Numbered from the stretch's first letter, positions 51,906 to 60,700 are shown. The stretch: DNA of 64,000 nt from Bog-532 sp963720945 (GCA_963720945.1 CAVRHH010000032.1:62001-126000), one strand, 5' to 3'. The notes: generated by a model from the sequence alone, not told the origin. Numbers and translations are program-made.

Positions 51906-52913
51906 ATGCTGCCCGCCGTGAGCTCAGCGCCGGGGGGGCGCCCGTCTGGCGCCGGGAAGACAGCACGCTTCCGCCGTTCTCAGGGATCCGCCGGATTGGC
52001 CCCGATCAGCGATCGCCAGCGCGGCGAGCTGGGGCCCGATGCCACCATCACCCTGGCCCAGGAGCGCAAAGCCGCCCGCATCGACGACATCCTGGCCGCC
52101 CTGGACCGGGAGCTGATCGGCCTGGTCGTGGTGAAGCAGCACGTCCTGGAGATCGCATCGCTGCTGCTGGTCGACCGGGCGCGGCAGCGGTTCGGCCTGG
52201 AGGCGCCGCGGCCGAACCTGCACATGTGCTTCACCGGCGCCCCCGGCACGGGCAAGACCACCGTGGCGCTGCGCATGGCGGACATGCTGCACCGGCTCGG
52301 CTACCTGGACCGGGGGCACCTGGTGCACGCGATGCGGAACGATCTGGTCGGCGAGTATGTCGGGCAGACGGCACCGCGGACGAAACGGGTCCTGGAGCAG
52401 TCGATGGGCGGCGTGCTGTTCATCGACGAGGCGTACTACCTGTTCAACGTGGCGGACTCCCGGGATTTCGGTCAGGAGGCGATCGGCATCCTGCTCCAGG
52501 TCATGGAGAATGACCGGGACAAGCTCGTCGTGATCCTGGCCGGCTATAAGGACCGGATGGATCAGTTCTTCACCTCCAATCCGGGGATGCGTTCGCGGAT
52601 CGCTCACCATCTCGACTTCGCCGACTATGACCTGGGCGAGCTGCTGTCCATCGGGCAGGTGATGCTGGACCAGTCCAGCTACTACCTCTCCGCCGAAGCG
52701 GAGGCGGCGCTGAGCGACTACCTGAAGCGCCGGATGCACGAGCCGCGGTTCGCCAACGCGCGCAGCGTCCGCAACGAGCTGGACCGTGCCCGGCTCCGGC
52801 ACGCGCACCGGCTGGCGGCCGACCCGCACCGGAACTGGGGTCGCGACGACCTGATGCGCATCGAGCCGACGGACATCCTCGGCGGCGACGTTTCGGGCGA
52901 TGAGGACGGGTAA
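51906..52913 (+). CDS. cbbX: CbbX-type AAA+ ATPase (red-type Rubisco activase family)
   Basis: 335 residues. AAA+ core: LVVVKQHVLEIASLLLVDRA, Walker A GAPGTGKTTVALRMADMLHR, the pore-loop region VGEYVGQTAPRTK, Walker B VLFIDEAYYLF, sensor 1 VVILAGYKDRM, and sensor 2 NARSVRNELDRAR. CbbX remodels inhibited form I red-type Rubisco using RuBP and ATP. No Rubisco subunit genes occur in this window; related SpoVK-like ATPases serve other roles, so the name denotes family. The N-terminal ~40 residues are low-complexity, and the start could be a downstream GTG. Confidence 0.85.
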   Translation: MLPAVSSAPGGRPSGAGKTARFRRSQGSAGLAPISDRQRGELGPDATITLAQERKAARIDDILAALDRELIGLVVVKQHVLEIASLLLVDRARQRFGLEAPRPNLHMCFTGAPGTGKTTVALRMADMLHRLGYLDRGHLVHAMRNDLVGEYVGQTAPRTKRVLEQSMGGVLFIDEAYYLFNVADSRDFGQEAIGILLQVMENDRDKLVVILAGYKDRMDQFFTSNPGMRSRIAHHLDFADYDLGELLSIGQVMLDQSSYYLSAEAEAALSDYLKRRMHEPRFANARSVRNELDRARLRHAHRLAADPHRNWGRDDLMRIEPTDILGGDVSGDEDG

Positions 52914-52938
52914 GCCCAGGTCAACCCCCCGGGAAGTG

Positions 52939-53226
52939 ATGACCGTGCGACGCTATCTGCTCGTGCTGGATATGGATCTGCTGGCGGTGGACGAAGAGTT
53001 CGATCTGGAACCCCTCAACTACTTCGTCGCTCAGCAGGAGCGGGAGCCCTGCGACGTCACGGTAGTGTCGCTCGTCAACACCCGTTCGGCCCGGCTTCCG
53101 GCCATGGAGCTTCTGCTCGGCGCCCGGGTGGGCAAGTTCCCGGTGGCGCCCCGGCCCGATCATGACATCAGGCGGTACAGCGGCCGCGAGCGGGAACACC
53201 GCTCGCGGCCGTTTCCGTCACGGTGA
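52939..53226 (+). CDS. Truncated conserved actinobacterial protein
   Basis: 95 residues from ATG 52939. RRYLLVLDMDLLAVDEEFDL and PLNYFVAQQEREPCDVTVVS, VNTRSARLPAMELLLGARV and KFPVAPRPDHDI correspond to the N-terminal ~75 residues of a ~130-residue protein seen in many actinomycetes (Usp-like Rossmann fold, unknown role). After DHDI the homologous part stops and an unrelated tail (RREREHRSRPFPSR-like) runs into the convergent exonuclease gene. The C-terminal half is therefore missing. It follows cbbX by 25 bp. Confidence 0.6.
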   Translation: MTVRRYLLVLDMDLLAVDEEFDLEPLNYFVAQQEREPCDVTVVSLVNTRSARLPAMELLLGARVGKFPVAPRPDHDIRRYSGREREHRSRPFPSR

Positions 53227-54081
53227 CTGCGGCAGCTTGACCGATCCGCGCCGGGGCGTGCTCCGCGACGGAGGCGGGACCACCGGGCCGATGTCGCCGT
53301 CCGGTGCCTCGTCCAGATCCACGATCACCGGGGCGTGATCGCTGGGACCGGTGCCCTTGCGGGCCTCCCGGTCTACCCACGCCGCCTTGACCCGGCCGGC
53401 CACCGGGGAACTGGCCAGCACCAGGTCGATCCGCATGCCGAGGTTCTGGTGGAACATCCCGGCCCGGTAGTCCCAGTAGGTGAACACCCGCTCGCCCGGC
53501 CAGCGGTCCCGGACGACGTCGTGCAGGCCCAGCGCCTGCAACTCGGCCAGCGCGGCCCGTTCCGGCGGCGTGACGTGCGTCTGTCCCACGTACGCATCCG
53601 GATCGAAGACATCCGCGTCGGCCGGCGCGATGTTCATGTCCCCGCAGACCATCACGGCCTCCGGACCGGCCTTGACCGCTTCCCGCAGCGCCGCCAGCCA
53701 CGCGAGTTTGTAGTGATAGTGCTCGGAGTCCGGTGTGCGCCCGTTCGGGACGTACACCGAGTGCACCCTGATTCCGCCGCACGTCGCGGATACGGCCCGG
53801 GCCTCCGGATGGGGAAATCCCGGTGCCCCGGGGATCCCGGTCACCACGCCGTCCAGCCCCGCCCTGGAGAGGATGGCCACCCCGTTCCACCGCGGCTCGC
53901 CGTAGATGGCGACGGCGTACCCCCGGGCGTCGAGTTCGGGGCCCAGCAGCGCGGTGAACGCCTCGTCGGCCAGCTTCGTTTCCTGCAGGCAGACCACATC
54001 CGGCTGGCGCTGGTCCAGCCACGGCAGCAGGCGCGGCATCCGCTGTTTGACCGAGTTCACGTTCCACGTCGCTACCCGCAC
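53218..54081 (-). CDS. xthA: Exodeoxyribonuclease III (AP endonuclease)
   Basis: 287 residues from GTG 54081. EEP-family nuclease: VATWNVNSVKQRMPRLLPWL, VCLQETKLADEAF (metal-binding Glu), VHSVYVPNGR, VMVCGDMNIAP (catalytic Asp/Asn), MRIDLVLAS and GPSDHAPVIVDL (catalytic His). Removes 3' blocks and incises abasic sites in base excision repair, a natural partner of the glycosylase at 48715. The C-terminal ~30 residues are Pro/Ser/Arg-rich. Confidence 0.95.
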   Translation of the reverse strand: MRVATWNVNSVKQRMPRLLPWLDQRQPDVVCLQETKLADEAFTALLGPELDARGYAVAIYGEPRWNGVAILSRAGLDGVVTGIPGAPGFPHPEARAVSATCGGIRVHSVYVPNGRTPDSEHYHYKLAWLAALREAVKAGPEAVMVCGDMNIAPADADVFDPDAYVGQTHVTPPERAALAELQALGLHDVVRDRWPGERVFTYWDYRAGMFHQNLGMRIDLVLASSPVAGRVKAAWVDREARKGTGPSDHAPVIVDLDEAPDGDIGPVVPPPSRSTPRRGSVKLPQSP

Positions 54082-54086
54082 GGGGC

Positions 54087-54982
54087 TTACAGTAGCCCAG
54101 CCACGCGTGCCCTGGCCGCCGGCGGGGGCGCAGCAGCGGAAGGCTGCTCAGAGCGATGCCCGCGATGATGGCGGCACCGCCAGCCGCCTGGAGCGGGCCG
54201 GCTGGGTCCCCGAAGAGGGCCACCCCGGCCATCGCGCCCACGAGCGGCTCGAGGTTGACGAACGCCCCGGCGATCTCCGCGGGCACCCGGCTCTGCCCGT
54301 AGGCGAAGAGCGTGAAGGGCAGCAGCGTGCCGCCCGCGGCGAGAGCCACCGTGGCCAGGACGGCGCCCGCGCCGTGCGGCACCGCGGGCAGGCCCTCCGC
54401 GACGGCGGAGTATGGCAGCACGGCGAGGGCCGCACCCAGGAATTGCACTGCGGTGACCGCGATGGGGTCCTGGCCGTGCAGCAGGCGAACCTGCCCGACG
54501 GTGAACGTGGCGGACAGCAGCAGCGACACGAGCACCAGCCCGTCGCCGGCGGGTGAGGCGCCGCCGCCCCGGCCGCCGGTGATCAGGCCGACGCCAGCCA
54601 GCGATACCGCGAATCCGGCCCAGGCCACCGGGGGGGCCACGCTGCGCTGCCAGAGCGCCGCGATGACGGCGACCAGCACGGGCACGGCGCCCACCAGCAG
54701 GGCGGCGTGCGTGACGCTGGTCCGGGTGATTCCGGCGTTCTGCACGATGACTGACCCGCCGTACCCGAACGCGCCCGAGGCCAGCACCAGCGGGCGGCAC
54801 GCGGCGCGCAGCCTGGCGCGCGGCGCGGCCAGTAGCAGAACCGCGGCGGCCACGCCGAAGCGCGCGACGGTCAGCCAGCCCGGCGCTAGCCACTCGAGGG
54901 CCAGCTTGGAGAGCGGAACGGACGTGCCCCACAGCAGCCCGGCGGTAACCAGGGCAGCGATCGCGCGGCGGTTGGTGTTCAT
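54087..54982 (-). CDS. EamA/DMT-family transporter (3' end frameshifted)
   Basis: From ATG 54982, ~295 residues form ten membrane helices with two EamA repeats (LVTAGLLWGTSVPLSKLALE; VSLLLSATFTVGQVRLL). In its own frame there is no stop until 53168, which would overlap exonuclease III by 860 bp on the same strand, so this cannot be real. In the next frame a TAA at 54087 ends the protein as ARVAGLL. A one-base indel in the G5 run at 54124-54128 would reconcile this. Exports or imports small metabolites. Divergent from the Lrp gene, the usual pairing for amino-acid-type exporters. Confidence 0.75.
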
Positions 54983-55031
54983 GCCGCTATGATCGCGACG
55001 GCATAAGCATAATTTGCCAGTTGGAAATCCT

Positions 55032-55050
55032 GGCTAAATAATATTTAGCC
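55032..55050. promoter_or_regulatory. Perfect 19-bp palindrome, likely Lrp operator
   Basis: GGCTAAATA-A-TATTTAGCC, 9-bp perfect arms, ends 2 bp before the lrp ATG at 55053 and 49 bp from the eamA start. It replaces the normal ribosome-binding region, so the lrp message is either leaderless or occluded by a hairpin. Lrp/AsnC binding for autoregulation and control of the divergent transporter is inferred. Confidence 0.7.
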
Positions 55051-55052
55051 AT

Positions 55053-55571
55053 ATGGCTGTTGAACTTGACGATATTGACGTCAAACTCCTCACCGCGCTA
55101 CAGGCCGATGCGGACTGCACGAACGTCGAACTGGCCAGGCTCGTCGGGCTGTCTCCCGCGGCCACCCTGCACCGGGTGCGCTGGCTGAAGGAGTCCGGGG
55201 TCATCCGGATCATCAGCGCCCAGCTCGACCCGGCGGCCGCCGGGTTTCCGCTCCAGCTGTACGTGACCGCGGCGCTGTCCCGTCACGACCCCCGGTCGAG
55301 CCGCATCTTCGAGGATCAGGTCCGCGCGCTGCCGCAGATCATCGCGGCGGACAACGTCGCCGGGGAAACGGACTACCTGCTCACCGTGGTGGCCCGCGAC
55401 GTCGCGGAGCTGCAGGAGGTACTGGCCAGCCTGGCCACCCGCGGTGGGCAGCGGCTGGTGACCTATCTGCGCCTGGCGGAGGTCAAGCCACCATCCCGGC
55501 TGCCGCTGACCGCGATGGCGGCGATCCCGGTGCCGCCGTCCCGCAAACGGCGCGGTCCATCCCGCTCCTGA
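55053..55571 (+). CDS. Lrp/AsnC-family regulator
   Basis: 172 residues. N-terminal HTH (LDDIDVKLLTALQADADCTN, LARLVGLSPAATLHRVRWLK) and C-terminal RAM effector domain (FPLQLYVTAALSRHDPRSS, GETDYLLTVVARDVAELQEV). Octameric or dimeric regulators of this type sense amino acids. Divergent from the EamA exporter, so it probably controls amino-acid efflux, as LysG or BrnF-type pairs do. The upstream palindrome at 55032 is its probable operator. Confidence 0.92.
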   Translation: MAVELDDIDVKLLTALQADADCTNVELARLVGLSPAATLHRVRWLKESGVIRIISAQLDPAAAGFPLQLYVTAALSRHDPRSSRIFEDQVRALPQIIAADNVAGETDYLLTVVARDVAELQEVLASLATRGGQRLVTYLRLAEVKPPSRLPLTAMAAIPVPPSRKRRGPSRS

Positions 55572-55667
55572 CGATCCGCACCGCACGGTGCCCCGGGGCC
55601 ACGCGATACTTGCCCGCGATGCTCCGGTGAGCATGCCCGCGACCGGAATCGGGCTAACGTCCCTGTC

Positions 55668-56324
55668 ATGGACCGCACCGCACTGACCCGCATGCGTGAG
55701 CTCGCCACCAGGGAGCGCTCAGAACTCGACCGGCTCCTGGACGAAACGCTGATCGCGCACATCGGCCTGCGCGATGCTGCCGGGGACGTCATGGTCGTGC
55801 CCACCACGCTGGTACGCGACGGCGATTCGGTCCTCATTCACGGTTCCACCGGATCCGGCTGGATGCGGCGCGCAGCGAGCGGGCAGGCTGTCTGTCTCAC
55901 CGTTACCGCTCTGGACGGGATCATCGTGGCCCGGTCGGCGTTCGAGTCATCGTTCCGCTATCGCAGCGCCGCCCTCTTCGGTGCGTTCACGCCGGTACCC
56001 GGGTCTGCGAAGCGTGCCGCGCTGCGGACGATGACCGAGCGGATCCTTCCCGGGCGGTCCGCGGAGGTACGCGAGCCGCTCGCTCGCGAAATCGCGGCCA
56101 CGCTGGTGCTGAGGATGCCTATCGGCGAGTGGTCGATGAAGGTCTCGGGCGGCTGGCCCACCGATGACGACGGCGATGTCGCTGGACCCGCGTGGGCCGG
56201 CGTCATCCCGTTTGGCCGCCCGCCACGGAAGGCACCCCTTCCCGCGCCCGACCTCCGGCCGGGCATCCCGCTCCCCCCGTCCGTGAAACGGATGGCCGAT
56301 CCCGGTCACGCCGATCTGGCTTAG
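55668..56324 (+). CDS. Pyridoxamine-5'-phosphate-oxidase-family flavin-binding protein
   Basis: 218 residues. Split-barrel fold of the NimA/PNPOx-like group: LDRLLDETLIAHIGLRDAAG, VMVVPTTLVRDGDSVLIHGS, TGSGWMRRAASGQAVCLTVT and RYRSAALFGAFTPVP. FMN or heme-linked reduction of small molecules is typical, but the substrate is unknown. The C-terminal part (GEWSMKVSGGWPTDD) is usual for this subfamily. Monocistronic by position. Confidence 0.85.
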   Translation: MDRTALTRMRELATRERSELDRLLDETLIAHIGLRDAAGDVMVVPTTLVRDGDSVLIHGSTGSGWMRRAASGQAVCLTVTALDGIIVARSAFESSFRYRSAALFGAFTPVPGSAKRAALRTMTERILPGRSAEVREPLAREIAATLVLRMPIGEWSMKVSGGWPTDDDGDVAGPAWAGVIPFGRPPRKAPLPAPDLRPGIPLPPSVKRMADPGHADLA

Positions 56325-56403
56325 GGAAGGCGATCCGGGGAGTGCCGTCCGCGACGCGGCGGTGCCCAGGCGGGCAGGGTGGCGGCAGTCCCGCGGGGGC
56401 ATC

Positions 56404-57138
56404 TCACGACGGGCGGCTCGCGGCGAGGCGGTCCAGCCACTCTTCCAGCAGGTGCCGCTCACCGTCGCTGAGGGCGGCGGTGTCCGGCAGGACGGCGCGC
56501 AGGGCAATCGCGGCCGCGGCCGGACCGGGACCGTCAAGCACCGGCGACGCGGAGGTGATCGCGGCGATCACGGCCTCACGTGCGGTCTCGGACAGATCCG
56601 GATCCCGCCGGTCTTCGGGCATCGCCAGGAGGGTCAGGACGGTGCCGCACCCTGAGGCGTGCACCAGGTCGGCGGCCTTCTCCTCGCTGACCCGCAGCCG
56701 GCCGGCCGCGGCGAGGCGCCGGATGTGCTGCCCGAGGATCCGCCGGGCCGCCGCGGCGGCGGGCGGCCGCGCACCGGGGCGAGGGTCGCCGTACATGAGC
56801 GCGTAGAGAGCCGGGTTGGCCAGGCCGAACCCGACGTGCAGATCCCATCCGGCCCGCAGGTCCGCGACCGGGTCGGGACCGGACGGGCGGACCTCCTTCT
56901 CCTTCAGGTACGCCGTGAATCCGTCCTCCGCCACCGCGTCGAGCAGGCCGCTCTTGTCGCCGAAGAGCCGGTAGATGGCCGGTGCCTGGACACCGGCTGC
57001 GGCCGCGACCGCCCGGGTCGTCAGGGCGTCGCGTCCCCCGCTGGTGAGGAGGCCAGCCGCGGCCGCGACGATGCGGGCCCGCGTTTCGTCGCGGGCACTG
57101 CCCACCCCAGCGACGGCAGCGCCCCGGGGTTCGTTCAC
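56404..57138 (-). CDS. TetR/AcrR-family regulator
   Basis: 244 residues from GTG 57138. The N-terminal HTH LTTRAVAAAAGVQAPAIYRL follows ARIVAAAAGLLTSGGRDA. A helical ligand-binding domain follows (GFGLANPALYALMYGDPRPG). Divergent from the NmrA-like reductase with 114 bp between starts; the gap contains short dyads such as CGATA-N12-TATCG. It probably represses that reductase. Confidence 0.9.
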   Translation of the reverse strand: MNEPRGAAVAGVGSARDETRARIVAAAAGLLTSGGRDALTTRAVAAAAGVQAPAIYRLFGDKSGLLDAVAEDGFTAYLKEKEVRPSGPDPVADLRAGWDLHVGFGLANPALYALMYGDPRPGARPPAAAAARRILGQHIRRLAAAGRLRVSEEKAADLVHASGCGTVLTLLAMPEDRRDPDLSETAREAVIAAITSASPVLDGPGPAAAAIALRAVLPDTAALSDGERHLLEEWLDRLAASRPS

Positions 57139-57252
57139 GGTACCAACGATAGCAGATTCTTGTTATCGGCTGCTTTTCGATGATATCGTATTTAACGTAT
57201 CAGCGTTAACAATCCCGGAGCCCTACCTTGCCGCCGGCCGCAGGAGGTCCAC

Positions 57253-58113
57253 ATGATCATCGTTACCGGAGCCAGCGGCCAGCTTGGCCGGGGTATCACT
57301 GAGCGGCTCCTCGAGCGGATTCCCGCCGCCGAGGTTGGTGTCAGCGTCCGCAGCCCGGAGAAGGGCCGCTGGCTCAGCGAGCGTGGTACCCGGGTACGCC
57401 AGGGAGACTTCGGCGACGCCGCGAGCCTGCGCCATGCCTTCGAGGGCGCCTCGCAGGTCCTCATCGTGTCCGCCGGCGCCACCGGCGAGGCCGCCGTGCG
57501 CCAGCACCGCACCGCGATCGACGCAGCCCGGGCCGCCGGCGCCCGGCGCATCCTCTACACCAGCCACATGGGGGCGAATGCGGCCTCCCCGTTCCCGCCC
57601 ATGCCCGACCATGCCGCCACCGAAGCCGCGCTGCAGACGTCGGGGGTGGCGTTCACCTCGCTGCGCAACGGGTTCTACGCCGCGTCGGGGGTCATGCTCA
57701 TGGGCCGGGCCCTCGAGACGGGCGAGCTCGTTGCGCCGGAGGACGGCCCGGTCTCGTGGACCGCCCACGCCGACCTGGCCGAGGTGGCCGCGATCGCGCT
57801 GATCAGCGAGGGGCTGCTCGACGGCCTGACCTCGCCTCTCACCGGCCCGGAAGCCCTCGACCTGGCCGGCCTCGCGGCGATCGCCTCGGAGCTTACCGGG
57901 CGCCCGATCACGCGCGTCACCGTGACCGACGAGCAGTACCGGGTGGGCCTGGTCTCGCACGGCGTGCCCGGACCGCAGGCGGACTTCCTCGTAGGGCTGT
58001 TCGCGGCCAGCCGCCAGGGTGAGTTCGCCGCCGTCGATCCCACCCTGAAACGCCTGCTCAACCGGCCGCCGATGGCCATGCGCGACGTCCTGGCGGCCAG
58101 CCTTCCGAGCTGA
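57253..58113 (+). CDS. NmrA-like NAD(P)H-dependent reductase (QorB-type)
   Basis: 286 residues; a near-ideal AGGAGG is 5 bp before ATG 57253. Atypical SDR: MIIVTGASGQLGRGITERLL, VSVRSPEKGRWLSERGTRVR, ILYTSHMGANAASPFPPMPD and SLRNGFYAASGVML. Matches QorB quinone reductases and related NmrA proteins lacking the YxxxK pair. Probably reduces quinones or electrophiles under control of the divergent TetR protein. Confidence 0.9.
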   Translation: MIIVTGASGQLGRGITERLLERIPAAEVGVSVRSPEKGRWLSERGTRVRQGDFGDAASLRHAFEGASQVLIVSAGATGEAAVRQHRTAIDAARAAGARRILYTSHMGANAASPFPPMPDHAATEAALQTSGVAFTSLRNGFYAASGVMLMGRALETGELVAPEDGPVSWTAHADLAEVAAIALISEGLLDGLTSPLTGPEALDLAGLAAIASELTGRPITRVTVTDEQYRVGLVSHGVPGPQADFLVGLFAASRQGEFAAVDPTLKRLLNRPPMAMRDVLAASLPS

Positions 58114-58326
58114 CACCGTCGACGGTGAGACGTCGACCGTGTGCCCACGCTGCTGCAGAGCGACGTCCGCTACTGAGCCGGGCGCGGCGCGGCCCAGACT
58201 ACTCACGACCGCATGAGCCGGCTCTGGCCGCGCTGCGGCCCCGGTGCCTGGGGCATTTCCAGGTTTCAGCTGGCCCTGCTGGGTACCAGAATCATTGCAG
58301 TCCAGATGGGATCGAGGGTGATCCAA

Positions 58327-58530
58327 ATGCCATGGTGGGAGGCCGTCCTCTTCTTCGCCGCAGTGATCTTGGCAATCTGGGGCTTCGCGAGCATGGTGGG
58401 ATTCAGAACGCGATATCTGACGCACCGGACTGACCGTACCGCCCAGGACATGTACGGCGAGTTCGCTCATTCGCCACGCAAGCAGCGCAGGTACGCCAGA
58501 CGTCACGGCGGCGAATGGCGCAACGAGTAG
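58327..58530 (+). CDS. Small membrane protein, unknown
   Basis: 67 residues from ATG 58327 (GAGGG about 9 bp upstream; open sequence upstream to 58213 is a less likely extension). One membrane helix (WWEAVLFFAAVILAIWGFAS) is followed by a basic cytosolic tail (FRTRYLTHRTDRTAQDMYGE, RKQRRYARRHGG). No family recognised. It lies between the NmrA gene and tRNA-Ala. Confidence 0.6.
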   Translation: MPWWEAVLFFAAVILAIWGFASMVGFRTRYLTHRTDRTAQDMYGEFAHSPRKQRRYARRHGGEWRNE

Positions 58531-58616
58531 GTCCGGCCACTCCTGCGTGCAGATATGCGCCAGGAATTACGCGATGGCGCTTTCGCCGGTGAACAGGCGC
58601 CCTTGAAGTGTCTGCG

Positions 58617-58689
58617 TGGAGCTAAGGGGACTCGAACCCCTGACCCTCTGCTTGCAAAGCAGATGCTCTTCCAGCTGAGCTATAGCCCC
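58617..58689 (-). tRNA. tRNA-Ala (anticodon TGC)
   Basis: 73 nt. Acceptor GGGGCTA/TAGCTCC with one G-U pair and discriminator A; D-arm AGCTCAGCTGGAAGAGC, anticodon loop TTTGCAA, T-arm AGGGGTTCGAGTCCCCT. A partial copy is present at 63534-63561. tRNA-Ala(TGC) normally sits near gyrA and DLW-39 in actinomycetes. Confidence 0.95.
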
Positions 58690-58712
58690 AGATGCTTCCC
58701 AAAGGTTACCTG

Positions 58713-59393
58713 TTACAGGAGCAGGCCGGGCAGTTCGGCGATGGAGGTAACCAGGTGGGTGGCTCCGGCCGACCGGAGCCGCTGAGCCGACCGCGTTCCG
58801 GGCAGGCCGACCAGCACGCGGGCCCCGGCGCGGCGCCCGGCCGTGATGACGTTCTCGCTGTCACCGACGACGGCGACCTCGGTGACATCTCCGATGCCGA
58901 GCCTGATCACGGCGGTGAGGATGAGATCGGGCCAGGGGCAGCCGCGGGGCACGTCCTCCAGGCAGAGCGTGAGATCGCTGGACCGGCTCACACCCAGCCG
59001 GTCCAGCACCAGCCGCGACATCGGCCCGGAGAACCCGGAGAACAGGCACACCTTGACGCGTGAACCGGACAGCTTGGCCACCACGTCCAGCGCGCCAGGC
59101 ACAATCGTGATGCCGAACCGGTCCACAACGGCCCGGTAGGAGCGCTCGAAGGACAGGTAGGCGGCCTGCGCCTGGGCGTCATTCTCGGCGAACAGCGCGT
59201 GCATGACATCCCGGGGCGGCAGGCCGCCTGACCGGTCCACAAGGACCATCGAACGGGCGTAGGCCGCGGTACCGGGCACGACTCCCTGGGTGGCGATTGC
59301 TTCGGCGAAGGCCTTTTCGAGGGTGCTCTCGCCGGAGACGATCGTGCCTACGAGGTCACAGCACACCAGCGATACGGGGAAAGTACCGCTCAC
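58713..59393 (-). CDS. HAD-family hydrolase, phosphonatase-like
   Basis: 226 residues. HAD motif I is CDLVGTIV: nucleophile Asp present, but the usual second Asp (DxD) is Val, as in phosphonoacetaldehyde hydrolases (DxAGT). Motif II LFSGFSGP; motif IV region VAVVGDSENVITAGRRAGA. The cap domain is helical. Loss of the second Asp argues against simple phosphoester hydrolysis; a phosphonatase-like role is inferred. It lies between DLW-39 and tRNA-Ala. Confidence 0.85.
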   Translation of the reverse strand: MSGTFPVSLVCCDLVGTIVSGESTLEKAFAEAIATQGVVPGTAAYARSMVLVDRSGGLPPRDVMHALFAENDAQAQAAYLSFERSYRAVVDRFGITIVPGALDVVAKLSGSRVKVCLFSGFSGPMSRLVLDRLGVSRSSDLTLCLEDVPRGCPWPDLILTAVIRLGIGDVTEVAVVGDSENVITAGRRAGARVLVGLPGTRSAQRLRSAGATHLVTSIAELPGLLL

Positions 59394-59430
59394 TGCATGC
59401 CTCCTCGACCGGGCGGCGGCCCGGTGCGGG

Positions 59431-59553
59431 TTAGTTCAGCTCAGCCGTGGTGGCTTCGGTCCAGAGGTCGATCTCAGCCCGATCAGCCTGAACCTTCCGC
59501 CAGACGGCGAAGACCCCGAAACCCAGCACAGCAAGGACAAGCATCTTCTTCAC
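59431..59553 (-). CDS. DLW-39 family microprotein
   Basis: 40 residues from GTG 59553: VKKMLVLAVLGFGVFAVWRK, then QADRAEIDLWTEATTAELN. The short membrane helix followed by RAE-DLW is the defining pattern of the DLW-39 family, a ~39-residue actinobacterial protein near gyrA and the tRNA-Ile/tRNA-Ala genes. Function unknown. It marks this area as neighbouring the gyrase/oriC region in the ancestral order. Confidence 0.85.
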   Translation of the reverse strand: MKKMLVLAVLGFGVFAVWRKVQADRAEIDLWTEATTAELN

Positions 59554-60040
59554 GATGTGGAACCCTTCCACTCCGACGGCTCAGACGTCATAACGCTGCG
59601 GAGCCGGCGTACGCCTCCGCGAGTATGAGGCAGCCTAGCAACTCCCCGTGACAGCGGGACGCCGCCGCACGCGGCCGATGCGAGGCCTGGCCGGGAAAGC
59701 CGCCATGCGCCGCTTCATGGGCGTGACGATCGCGGTCGCCATCAGGGGCGCCGCAGATCCGCGCACGGCATGTCGAGTCGGATGATCGCCCAGGGCGTGC
59801 GGGCCGCCATCCTCTAGAGGTGCTCCAGCGTCGTGGCGGGGATCACGCGGCCGGGCGCAAGCTGTACGGCTGGTTCCTGGCCGCGGGCATTCCCGCCCCT
59901 GATGTGGCCGTGGTCCAGTCGGTGTGGATCGGGCCTACCGCTTGATGCGAACTATCGGCGTGTCCCTGCTGGGATCGAAAGGTGCAGCTCCGCGTGTTTG
60001 CCGATGGCTGCCAGGACAATCGGGACATGCTTGGGTTGCT
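59554..60040. other. No intact gene; probable insertion debris
   Basis: About 490 bases with no frame that resembles a protein. Composition shifts towards lower GC on the right. It precedes the integrase remnant and may be decayed element sequence. Confidence 0.4.
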
Positions 60041-60468
60041 GTATGAGCTGACGTGCGCGCCATCCGGCTCCACCGCACACGTCAAGACCAGATCCGCAGG
60101 CAAGCGGGGGACATGTGGCAAGACAACGACCTGCTGTTCGCCTCGCGTACTGGCGCTTAGCTTGACGCGGCCAACGTCCACCGGTCCTTCCGCTTGGTCG
60201 CCACTGTGCGGGCATCGATGCCGCTGACTGGACACCGCGCGAGCTACGGCACAGCTTCGTCTCGCTGCTCTCCGACGCGGGCATGCCCATCGAGAAGATC
60301 GCCCGCCTCATCGGCCACACCGGGACAACAACGACGGAAACCGTCTACCGCAAGCAGATCCGCCGCGTGGTCACAGGTGGGGCTGAGGTCATGGACCAGC
60401 TGTTCCCCAAACGGGACACGCCGGATGCTCAGTTACCCAGTTGGTTACTCAACGACAAAAGACCATGA
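60041..60468 (+). pseudogene. Tyrosine recombinase (integrase), C-terminal remnant
   Basis: Fragments in two frames: MWQDNDLLFASRTGA, an in-frame stop near 60158, DAANVHRSFRLVATV, then DWTPRELRHSFVSLLSDAGM, IEKIARLIGHTGTTTTETVY and RKQIRRVVTGGAEVMDQLF to TGA 60468. The catalytic RxxHS (ELRHSF), GH (LIGHT) and Tyr (VYRKQ) residues are present, but the N-terminal two-thirds and the catalytic first Arg are missing. This is the integrase type of actinomycete integrative elements such as pSAM2. It lies 34 bp from a tRNA-Ile 3'-half copy. Confidence 0.8.
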
Positions 60469-60501
60469 CTTTGGATGGGTCCTCATGGCCTGCTACCTGG
60501 T

Positions 60502-60544
60502 GGGGGTAGATGGACTTGAACCATCGACCTCTTCCTTATCAGGG
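60502..60544 (-). other. tRNA-Ile(GAT) 3'-half copy (probable att scar)
   Basis: The minus strand reads CCTGATAAGGAAGAGGTCGA then TGGTTCAAGTCCATCTACCC and CCA: anticodon arm with GAT, variable loop, T-arm and acceptor 3' strand of tRNA-Ile. The 5' half does not follow as a foldable tRNA. Integrases that target tRNA genes leave such a 3' copy at one end of the element. Confidence 0.75.
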
Positions 60545-60700
60545 TGCCGATCCCGCCCTCCGGGAAGCGCTATTGAGCCCCTGACCTGGCGTCTAGCACA
60601 GACCGGCCCTAGCGATTCCCACGCATTCCCCCGTGTTGCCCTGGCCGTCCTAGGGCCAGAGTAGGGCCAGCCCTAGGGCCATGAGATCGGGCGCTCGGCG

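Noticed and set aside
53168..54982. EamA fused to a 300-residue C-terminal domain
   Set aside because: The extension overlaps exonuclease III in another frame and is compositionally non-coding.
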